A stretch of 30,297 nucleotides of DNA from positions 1 through 30,297 of the forward strand of contig CAMLJA010000003.1 in NCBI GenBank assembly GCA_946480065.1, written 5' to 3'. A model generated the notes under the pieces. The model worked only from the letters and a program-made list of their open reading frames with translations. It had not been told where the DNA came from and ran no database searches. Below are positions 25,077 to 30,297 of this stretch, in pieces (position 1 is the first letter of the stretch; each line of letters starts with the position of its first letter). Origin of the DNA: an uncultured Thermomonas sp. (GTDB taxonomy: Bacteria; Pseudomonadota; Gammaproteobacteria; Xanthomonadales; Xanthomonadaceae). The position numbers and the translations under genes were made by a program.

Positions 25077-26000
25077 TCAGTTCCCGCGTTCGAGCACCAG
25101 CAGCGGGTCGATCCTTACGTCGAACCAGTTCATCCCCCAGTGCAGGTGCGGCCCGGTGGCCCTGCCGGTGGCGCCGACCGCGGCGATGACGTCGCCCTGC
25201 TTCACGCTGTCGCCGACCTTCACGTCCAGCCGCGACAGGTGCAGGAAGTTGCTGCTGATGCCGTGGCCGTGGTCGAGCACCACGGTGCCGCCGGTCAGGT
25301 AGAGGCCGGGGTCGGCGAAGGTCACCACGCCGTCGGCCGGGGCCCTGACCGGGGTCCCGGCCGCGGCGGCGATGTCCATCCCCGAATGCGGCGCCTTCGG
25401 GATGCCGTTGTAGACGCGCTGGTTGCCGAAGCGGCCGCTGACGCGCCCCCGCACCGGCCAGGCGAACGCCTGGGCGAAGCCGGTGCGCGCGTCGTCGCGG
25501 GTGCGGGCGGCGGCCACCCGGGCCTGCTCGCGGGCGATCCGTTCGGCGATCGCCTTCGGCGGTTCCACCGTGGCTGGCGGCACGCCCGCCACGCGCTCCA
25601 CCGGCCACTCGCGCGGTGCCACCGCGATCGCAACGCGCGCGGGCGGCGCGCCGGGCGCGCGCACCTCGACCTCGACCGGCCCGGCTTCGTCGCGGCCCAC
25701 GCCGAACACCACGCTGCCGTAGGCGGTGACCCGCAGGGTGCGGCCGGCGTAACGGACCTCGCTGCCGGGCGGCACCTTGCCCACCACCATCGCGCCCTGC
25801 GGTACCCGGCTCGGGAACACCACCCCGGGGATGTTTTCGGCTTGCGGCGTGTCCGCCGCCACGGCGGGCAGCGCGCTGGCACCGCCGGCACCCGCCCACA
25901 GCAGGCAGAGCAGGGCGGCCGCATGCCGCGCCGCCCGCGCCCGGCGCCGGACCGGCGGCGCCGGTTCTGCGCGGCGCGGGAGCTGCGGGATCGTGGTCAT
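25077..26000 (-). CDS. M23 family metallopeptidase (LytM-like peptidoglycan hydrolase)
   Basis: A 307-residue envelope protein. An Arg-rich N-terminus precedes a hydrophobic signal/anchor ([17 protein letters not shown], about residues 28-45). A beta-rich middle domain (about 50-150) is followed by the M23 domain (about 195-300) with H205 and D209 in HSGMDIA and H285/H287 in HLHWGM, the zinc ligand set; catalysis therefore looks intact. It would cut peptide cross-links in peptidoglycan. The start ATG at 26000 follows AAGGA and overlaps the yidD stop (ATGA), so the two are co-translated. The last 50 bases recur downstream as an orphan copy. In the intact copy the codons GTA and AGG near the end are unusual for this GC-rich DNA. 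Confidence 0.92.
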   Translation of the reverse strand: MTTIPQLPRRAEPAPPVRRRARAARHAAALLCLLWAGAGGASALPAVAADTPQAENIPGVVFPSRVPQGAMVVGKVPPGSEVRYAGRTLRVTAYGSVVFGVGRDEAGPVEVEVRAPGAPPARVAIAVAPREWPVERVAGVPPATVEPPKAIAERIAREQARVAAARTRDDARTGFAQAFAWPVRGRVSGRFGNQRVYNGIPKAPHSGMDIAAAAGTPVRAPADGVVTFADPGLYLTGGTVVLDHGHGISSNFLHLSRLDVKVGDSVKQGDVIAAVGATGRATGPHLHWGMNWFDVRIDPLLVLERGN

Positions 26001-26227
26001 GGGCGTTCCTTCGCGGGCGGGACGGGGTCGTGCCCGCCGGGGTGGAGCGGGTGGCAGCGGCCCACCCGGCGCGCCGCCAGCCAGCCGCCGCGCAGCGCGC
26101 CGTGCGCGGCGATCGCCTGCATCGCGTACTCCGAGCACGTGGGCACGAACCGGCAGCGGGTGCCGAGCAGGGGGCTGATCCAGCGCTTGTAGCCGCGCAG
26201 CAGGGCGATGAGGAGTTGGTCGATCAC
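25997..26227 (-). CDS. yidD: Membrane protein insertion efficiency factor YidD
   Basis: A 76-residue protein with the YidD signature: an amphipathic N-terminal helix ([18 protein letters not shown]), [38 protein letters not shown] and DPVP, including the three conserved cysteines. YidD assists YidC in inserting inner-membrane proteins. The start is taken as GTG 26227, giving [10 protein letters not shown]; no in-frame ATG offers a better one. In many bacteria yidD sits between rnpA and yidC; here it is instead coupled by a 4-base overlap to an M23 peptidase gene. Confidence 0.93.
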   Translation of the reverse strand: MIDQLLIALLRGYKRWISPLLGTRCRFVPTCSEYAMQAIAAHGALRGGWLAARRVGRCHPLHPGGHDPVPPAKERP

Positions 26228-26262
26228 GTGGCCTGTGAGCGGCGGCGCGCCTGCTGGCGCGG

Positions 26263-26291
26263 TTGCCGCTGCCTCCCGGGCAGGGTATAAC
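26263..26291 (+). promoter_or_regulatory. Sigma-70-type promoter of the DksA-like gene
   Basis: TTGCCG (26263-26268), a 17-base spacer and TATAAC (26286-26291) match the -35/-10 consensus at 4 of 6 and 5 of 6 positions. Predicted start of transcription near 26298 gives a leader of about 38 bases that contains the GAGGAA ribosome site. It is the best-formed promoter in the window. Confidence 0.6.
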
Positions 26292-26335
26292 AGCGCGCTT
26301 TCCCGCCTCAAGGGAATATCGAGGAACACCCCCAC

Positions 26336-27349
26336 GTGGCAGCGAAGAAAACCGCGAAGAAGGCCGCCAAGCCGGCCAAGAAGCCCGCCGCCAAGGCGCC
26401 CGTGAAGAAGCCCGCCGCGAAGAAGGCCGCGCCGGCGAAGAAGCCGGTGGCCAAGAAGGCGGCGCCTGCGAAGAAGGCGGCGCCCGCGAAGAAGCCGGTG
26501 GCGAAGAAGGCCGTGCCCGCGAAGAAGGCGGCCCCGGCGAAGAAGTCGGACGCGAAGAAGGCCGCGCCGGTGAAGAAGGCGGCGCCTGCGAAGAAGGCGG
26601 CCCCGGCCAGGAAGCCGGTGGCGAAGAAGGCCGCGCCCGCGAAGAAGGCGGCGCCGGTCGCCAAGGCCGCGCCCGCGCCGAAGCCCGTGGCCAAGCCCGT
26701 GGCCAAGCGCGCCGCGAAGCCGGCCGCGAAGCCGGCCGCCCGCCCGGGCAAGGCTGCGGTAGATCCCAAGCCGACCGCCCAGGGCGTGAAGGTCGCGCTG
26801 GCCGGCAACCCGGCTTCGCCGGTCACCGCCCCGCGCAAGCCGGGCAAGGTGGCGGTGGCGGTGGCCTCCCGGCCCGCCGCGCCGGCGCCCAAGGGCAAGG
26901 CCAAGGTGGTGCATTACCGCGTCGACGAGGCCACCGGCCGCCCGATCGTGCCGCCTGGTTACAAGCCGTCGGCCGACGAGGAATACATGAGCCCGCTGCA
27001 GCTGGAGTATTTCCGCCAGCGGCTGCTGCAGTGGCGCGGCGACCTGGTCGAGGAATCCAAGCAGACCATCGAGAACCTCAAGGAAGAGGTGCGCGACGTC
27101 GGCGACGAGGCCGAGCGCGCCACCCGCGAGACCGAGAACTCCCTGGAGCTGCGCACCCGCGACCGCTACCGCAAGCTGATCGGCAAGATCGACAGCACGC
27201 TCAAGCGCCTGGACAACGGCGACTACGGCTACTGCGTGGACACCGGCGAGGAGATCGGGCTGGAGCGACTGGAGGCGCGCCTGACCGCCGAGCGCACCAT
27301 CGACGCGCAGGAGCGCTGGGAGCACTCGCAGAAGCTGATGGGCGACTGA
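26336..27349 (+). CDS. DksA/TraR-like protein with histone-H1-like Lys/Ala/Pro tail and degenerate zinc finger
   Basis: A 337-residue protein with two parts. Residues 1 to about 140 are nearly all K, A, P and V in units such as [11 protein letters not shown], like histone H1 tails or AlgP. Residues about 215-337 are a DksA domain: [20 protein letters not shown], a coiled coil, [23 protein letters not shown] and [16 protein letters not shown]. The coiled-coil tip has D257, E260 and A262, a conservative DxxExA form of the DksA DxxDxA. Of the four zinc cysteines only C300 remains; the others are T303, T321 and A324, so zinc is probably not bound. The family acts on RNA polymerase with ppGpp; here an added DNA-binding tail is inferred. 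The start is GTG 26336 with GAGGAA ten bases before. Similar proteins are, from memory, common in xanthomonads. Confidence 0.85.
   Translation: MAAKKTAKKAAKPAKKPAAKAPVKKPAAKKAAPAKKPVAKKAAPAKKAAPAKKPVAKKAVPAKKAAPAKKSDAKKAAPVKKAAPAKKAAPARKPVAKKAAPAKKAAPVAKAAPAPKPVAKPVAKRAAKPAAKPAARPGKAAVDPKPTAQGVKVALAGNPASPVTAPRKPGKVAVAVASRPAAPAPKGKAKVVHYRVDEATGRPIVPPGYKPSADEEYMSPLQLEYFRQRLLQWRGDLVEESKQTIENLKEEVRDVGDEAERATRETENSLELRTRDRYRKLIGKIDSTLKRLDNGDYGYCVDTGEEIGLERLEARLTAERTIDAQERWEHSQKLMGD
26340..26760 (+). repeat. Degenerate tandem repeats coding the Lys/Ala/Pro tail
   Basis: Recurring GCGAAGAAGGCGGCGCC- and GCGAAGAAGCCGGTGGC-like units encode KKAAPA and KKPVA. Units are imperfect and in frame. Such DNA is prone to length change by slippage, so repeat number may vary between strains. 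Confidence 0.75.
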
Positions 27350-27373
27350 GCCCCCGGCCGCAACAGGCACACG

Positions 27374-27397
27374 CGACGGCGCCCTTGGGCGCCGTCG
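27374..27397 (+). terminator. Rho-independent terminator after the DksA-like gene
   Basis: A perfect 11-bp inverted repeat CGACGGCGCCC / GGGCGCCGTCG around TT (the functional loop is probably CTTG) is followed by TCGTTTCC. It lies 24 bases after the stop codon. Remaining bases up to 27513 show no gene; a promoter for csbD is not obvious. Confidence 0.7.
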
Positions 27398-27513
27398 TCG
27401 TTTCCGGCCTTCAGCCCGCGGCAACGAAACCTGCACCCTGCGCTTACGCCGGTTCCGGCATCCTGCGTGCGTGGCGCAATGACGCGCCGCCCAGCAACAC
27501 GAAGGAGGACGCC

Positions 27514-27714
27514 ATGAACAAGGACATCATCGCCGGCAACTGGAAGCAGCTGAAGGGCAAGGCGCAGGCCAAGTGGGGCGACCTGTCGGACGACGTGTTC
27601 GACGTCAGCGAGGGCAACAGCGAATACCTCGCGGGCAAGCTGCAGGAAACCTACGGTTGGCAGCGCGACCGCGCCGAGCGCGAGGTGGAGGACTTCCGCA
27701 GGTCGCTGCACTGA
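27514..27714 (+). CDS. CsbD family stress-response protein
   Basis: A 66-residue hydrophilic protein with the CsbD pattern: [24 protein letters not shown] at the start and [23 protein letters not shown] at the end. The biochemical function is not known; relatives are induced by general stress (sigma-B in Bacillus, stationary phase in proteobacteria). The ribosome site AAGGAGG is a full consensus at ideal spacing, suggesting strong translation. It has hairpin terminators on both sides, so it is probably transcribed alone. Confidence 0.92.
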   Translation: MNKDIIAGNWKQLKGKAQAKWGDLSDDVFDVSEGNSEYLAGKLQETYGWQRDRAEREVEDFRRSLH

Positions 27715-27737
27715 GCCAATGCCGCGAACCACCCACG

Positions 27738-27760
27738 GGCCGGCGCCTCGCGCCGGCCTT
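27738..27760. terminator. Bidirectional terminator between csbD and the MFS gene
   Basis: A 9-bp perfect stem GGCCGGCGC / GCGCCGGCC with loop CTC followed by TT, placed between convergent genes whose stops are at 27714 and 27790. Confidence 0.6.
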
Positions 27761-27789
27761 CGCGCGTCCGGGCCGCGCAATCGCCCCGC

Positions 27790-29019
27790 TCAGTGCAGTT
27801 CGCGCAGGTCCAGCCGCCGCAACCGCGGCGCCTTCCACGCGGTGACGCCGACCACGCCGAGGGTCACGAAGCCGCCCACCAGCACCGCCGGCACCAGCCC
27901 GAGCAGCCGCGCCATCACGCCGTCGTAGAACGCGCCGAGCTCATTGGAAGAGCTGATGAACAGGCTGTTGATCGACGACACCCGCCCGCGCATGGCGTCC
28001 GGCGTGACCAGTTGCATGATGGTGGAACGCAGCACCACCGACACCCCGTCGCACATGCCGTAGGCCACCAGCAGGGCCGCGGACAGCCACAAGTGGCGCG
28101 ACAGCGCGAAGGCGATCGTGCACAGTCCGAAGCAGGCTACCGCCAGCAGCAGGACGCGGCCGGCGTGGCGCTGCAGCGGGTGCCGCGTCAGCCACAGCGC
28201 CACCGCGATCGAGCCCACCGCCGGCGCCGCGCGCAGGATGCCCAGCGCCTCCGGGCCGGCGTGCAGGATGTCCTTGATGAAGGCCGGCAGCATCGACACA
28301 GCGCCGCCCAGCAGCACCGAGAACATGTCCAGCGCCATCGCCCCCAGCATGATCTGGTTGCCGGCCACGAAGCGCGCGCCCTCGGCGATGCTGGCGAACA
28401 CCGGCCCGCGCTGCTGGGTCGCGGCCGGTTCGGTCACCGGCATCGCAAGCAGCGCGGCGGCAGCGGCCACCGCGAAGCCGGCGGCCGTGGCGTACGCCGC
28501 CAGGGTCCCGGCGCCGCCGACCAGCACGCCGCCCAGCGCCGGGCCCAGCACCAGCCCGGCCTGGAACACCACGCTGCCCATGCTGGCCCCGCGGCCGAAC
28601 TGCTCGCGCTTGAGCACCCGCGCGAACAGCGCGTTGTAGACCGGTCCCAGGAACGAGCGGCCCACGCCGCCGACCGCGATGGCCAGGTAGATCGGCCACA
28701 GGCCGCGCGCGGGCAGCAGGCCGGCGGCGACCACGGCCAGCGCGCCGGCGTTCGCCGCCAGCACGAGGCAGGCCGCCGCGCCCAGCTTGCGCCGCGGCAA
28801 GTGGTCCACCAAGTAGCCGGAGAACGGCGCCACGCAGAAGAACGGGATCACCTCGGCCAGCCCGATCAGCCCGAGCGACCAGGGGTCGCGGGTGAGTTCG
28901 TAGACGTGCCAGCCCACCGCCACCGCCACCACCTGGTAGGACAGCAGGGTGCAGATGCGGAACAGCATCAGCCACCGGAAGCCGCGGCTGGCCAGCGGCG
29001 ACGCGGGCGCCGCGCTCAT
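27790..29019 (-). CDS. MFS transporter (EntS-like exporter family)
   Basis: A 409-residue membrane protein with about eleven to twelve hydrophobic segments. The loop after helix 2 reads FSGYLVDHLPRRKLG, the MFS motif A (DxxxRRK), and MRGRVSSINSLFISSSNELG near residues 345-365 is typical of the EntS/MFS_3 branch that exports siderophores and other small molecules. The substrate is unknown; no siderophore genes are nearby. The start at 29019 overlaps the sufE stop (ATGA); the longer upstream open frame is an out-of-frame shadow of sufE. Convergent with csbD. Confidence 0.88.
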   Translation of the reverse strand: MSAAPASPLASRGFRWLMLFRICTLLSYQVVAVAVGWHVYELTRDPWSLGLIGLAEVIPFFCVAPFSGYLVDHLPRRKLGAAACLVLAANAGALAVVAAGLLPARGLWPIYLAIAVGGVGRSFLGPVYNALFARVLKREQFGRGASMGSVVFQAGLVLGPALGGVLVGGAGTLAAYATAAGFAVAAAAALLAMPVTEPAATQQRGPVFASIAEGARFVAGNQIMLGAMALDMFSVLLGGAVSMLPAFIKDILHAGPEALGILRAAPAVGSIAVALWLTRHPLQRHAGRVLLLAVACFGLCTIAFALSRHLWLSAALLVAYGMCDGVSVVLRSTIMQLVTPDAMRGRVSSINSLFISSSNELGAFYDGVMARLLGLVPAVLVGGFVTLGVVGVTAWKAPRLRRLDLRELH

Positions 29020-29459
29020 GCGGGCAGGGCGGCGCGCGCGCGGTCGCGGATGAAGGCCAGCAGCGCCTCCAGGCCGTTGCTGCGGGTCGGCGACAGGTGC
29101 CGGGCCAGGCCGATGGCGGCGATGTAGTCCGGTTCGGTGGCGGCGATCTCGGCGGCGCTGCGGCCCGAATACACCCGCAGGGCCAGGTAGACCAGGCCGG
29201 AGACGATGGCCGAGTCGCTGGCGGCGGCGAAGTCCAGCCGCGCGGCATCGCCGGAGGCGACCACCCAGACCATCGACTGGCAGCCGTGCAGCCGGTGCTC
29301 CTCGGTCTTCCAGTCGTTGGGGAACGGAGGCAGCTTGCGGCCGAGGTCGATCAGGTACTGGTAGCGCTCCGACCAGTCGCCGAAGAACGCGAATTCCTCC
29401 GCGATCGCGGCCTGCGCGTCGGCGGCGGTGGGTTCGAGCGGGAAGGGGGAATTGGTCAT
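29016..29459 (-). CDS. sufE: SufE family sulfur-acceptor protein
   Basis: A 147-residue protein. The persulfide-accepting cysteine is C60 in RLHGCQSMVWV, preceded by the family pattern RYQYLIDLGRKLPPFP and followed by DSAIVSGLVYLALRVYSG. SufE takes sulfane sulfur from the cysteine desulfurase SufS for Fe-S cluster assembly. No suf operon is visible, so it could be a stand-alone SufE or a CsdE-type partner. The start ATG 29459 gives the family N-terminus; an in-frame ATG at 29531 lacks a ribosome site. It overlaps the downstream MFS gene by four bases. Confidence 0.93.
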   Translation of the reverse strand: MTNSPFPLEPTAADAQAAIAEEFAFFGDWSERYQYLIDLGRKLPPFPNDWKTEEHRLHGCQSMVWVVASGDAARLDFAAASDSAIVSGLVYLALRVYSGRSAAEIAATEPDYIAAIGLARHLSPTRSNGLEALLAFIRDRARAALPA

Positions 29460-29555
29460 GTCGTTTCCGGGAACTTGCTGGCTGCCGTCCGTGGCGCTGC
29501 ATTCATGATTCGGATCGTCCGGCCCGGCCATCCATGGCGGGGCGTTCGGAAGCGC

Positions 29556-29580
29556 AGCCGGTGCCGATAGGGCACCGGCT
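29556..29580 (-). terminator. Hairpin terminator of cysS
   Basis: A 10-bp perfect stem AGCCGGTGCC / GGCACCGGCT with a 5-base loop; the first arm on the minus strand overlaps the last two bases of the cysS stop codon. The following bases (GCGCTTCC) give only a weak T tract. The remainder of 29460-29555 holds the sufE leader with no clear promoter. Confidence 0.55.
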
Positions 29581-30297
29581 ATGCGCGCTTCCTCGTCCAG
29601 CGCACGCCCTGCGGCGTGTCCTCCAGCAGGATGCCTGCGTCGGCCAGCTGCTGGCGGATCGCATCGGCGCGGGCGAAGTCGCGGGCCTGCTTGGCGGCCG
29701 TGCGCTCGTCCACCAGCGCCTGGATGCGGGCGTCGTCGTCGCCGGAGGCGCCGCGCGCGAACCAGTCAGCCGGCGACTGCTGCAGCAGGCCCAGCACCCG
29801 GCCCGCGCCGAGCAACTGCGACTTCAGCGCGGCCTTTCCTTCGGGCGATGCGGCCTTGCGCGCCTCGCCGGCGATGCGGGCGATCTCCGCCAGCGCCGCC
29901 GGGGTGTTGAGGTCGTCGTCCAGCGCGGCCTCGACGCCGGCCGGCACGGCGGGTTCGGTATCGACGTCCGCCAGGTCGCGGAGGGTGCCGTAGAGCCGGT
30001 CCAGCGTGCGCACCGACTGCTCGATCAGCCCGTCCGACCACTCCAGCGGCTGCCGGTAGTGCGCGGAGAGCAGGGCGTAGCGCAAGGCCTCGGGCGGATG
30101 CGCCTTGACCAATTCGTGCACGCGCTGGATGTTGCCGACCGACTTCGCCATCTTGGCGCCGCCGAAGTTCAGCATGCCGTTGTGCAGCCAGAACCGCGCG
30201 AACGGCTTGCCGCCGTGCGCGCACTCGCTCTGCGCCACTTCATTCTCGTGGTGCGGGAACTGCAGGTCCACGCCGCCGGCGTGGATGTCGATGGTCT
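29579..30297 (-). CDS. cysS: Cysteinyl-tRNA synthetase, C-terminal part
   Basis: The last 238 residues are present; the 5' part is beyond the right edge. [19 protein letters not shown] contains the zinc-ligand histidine and glutamate of Cys[10 protein letters not shown] follows, and the second class I motif reads KMAKS in [11 protein letters not shown] instead of the standard KMSKS. The helical anticodon-binding region ends with [20 protein letters not shown] and a short basic tail. The enzyme charges tRNA(Cys). The Ser-to-Ala change in the KMSKS loop is the only oddity; the flanking residues are conserved. Confidence 0.95.
   Translation of the reverse strand, partial: TIDIHAGGVDLQFPHHENEVAQSECAHGGKPFARFWLHNGMLNFGGAKMAKSVGNIQRVHELVKAHPPEALRYALLSAHYRQPLEWSDGLIEQSVRTLDRLYGTLRDLADVDTEPAVPAGVEAALDDDLNTPAALAEIARIAGEARKAASPEGKAALKSQLLGAGRVLGLLQQSPADWFARGASGDDDARIQALVDERTAAKQARDFARADAIRQQLADAGILLEDTPQGVRWTRKRA

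Noticed and set aside
24947..25126. The two M23 gene tails as attL/attR of an integrated element.
   Set aside because: Only about 80 bases of non-coding DNA lie between them and there is no integrase or tRNA; a lost element remains possible but cannot be supported.
26340..26760. Short repeats that might be read as a CRISPR array.
   Set aside because: Repeats are imperfect, contiguous without unique spacers and in frame within a coding sequence; no cas genes.
26308..26904. A minus-strand frame of repeated [14 protein letters not shown], resembling a membrane protein.
   Set aside because: It is the reverse complement of the Lys/Ala/Pro repeats of the DksA-like gene, which has a promoter, ribosome site and conserved C-terminal domain.

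Overview
The window is GC-rich (clearly above 65%), gene-dense chromosomal DNA from a gammaproteobacterium. It is most likely a member of the Xanthomonadaceae/Lysobacteraceae (Xanthomonas, Lysobacter, Luteimonas and relatives). The pointers are a FimX-type REC-PAS-GGDEF-EAL protein, an elongation factor P with its EpmB modification enzyme, an efp-mtaD-ubiG-HAD gene string, and a zinc-less DksA-like protein with a long lysine/alanine-rich N-terminus. The genus is an inference; no rRNA or tRNA gene is visible.

Layout. 1-547 (-): 5' part of a ligase-associated DNA exonuclease. 676-2847 (-): M3 peptidyl-dipeptidase. 2989-3967 (+): CBS-pair protein and thiol glutathione peroxidase. 3969-4763 (-): ferredoxin-NADP reductase. 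4857-5399 (+): DUF488 protein. 5391-8456 (-): ABC exporter followed by a PQQ-dependent sugar dehydrogenase lipoprotein. 8543-10479 (+): class I fumarase coupled to a small SpoIIAA-like protein. 10489-12952 (-): phospholipase D-type cardiolipin synthase, DUF456 protein and glycine-zipper lipoprotein. 13139-14822 (-): secreted M35 metalloprotease and a membrane-anchored CxxCH cytochrome. 14960-19848 (-): a compact string epmB-fimX-gluQ-phaB. 19943-23912 (+): a tightly coupled operon efp-mtaD-ubiG-HAD phosphatase-squalene/phytoene-synthase-like. 23961-24908 (+): folE2, apparently with its own promoter and perhaps a leaderless mRNA. 25077-26227 (-): yidD coupled to an M23 peptidase, with a stray second copy of the M23 gene's 3' end just downstream. 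26336-27714 (+): DksA-like gene and csbD. 27790-29459 (-): sufE coupled to an MFS exporter. 29579-30297 (-): 3' part of cysS.

Functionally this is core genome: translation (efp/epmB, gluQ, cysS), central and cofactor metabolism (fumarase, ubiG, mtaD, folE2, phaB), redox and stress defence (glutathione peroxidase, Fpr, CBS, CsbD), envelope biology (YidD, M23, cardiolipin synthase, glycine-zipper lipoprotein, MFS and ABC exporters) and type IV pilus c-di-GMP signalling (FimX). There is no phage, insertion sequence, CRISPR array or integrase. No stretch longer than about 190 bases lacks a gene; the gaps hold hairpin terminators, -10-like elements and a few short palindromes.

The least ordinary items are the histone-H1-like tail fused to a cysteine-poor DksA domain, the duplicated M23 gene tail that differs only at synonymous sites, a degenerate squalene/phytoene synthase homologue in the ubiG operon, a HAD phosphatase that could be the MurNAc-6-phosphate phosphatase MupP, and placement of fimX between two translation-modification genes. 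I did not find a multi-gene cassette that looks like an undescribed defence or mobile system.
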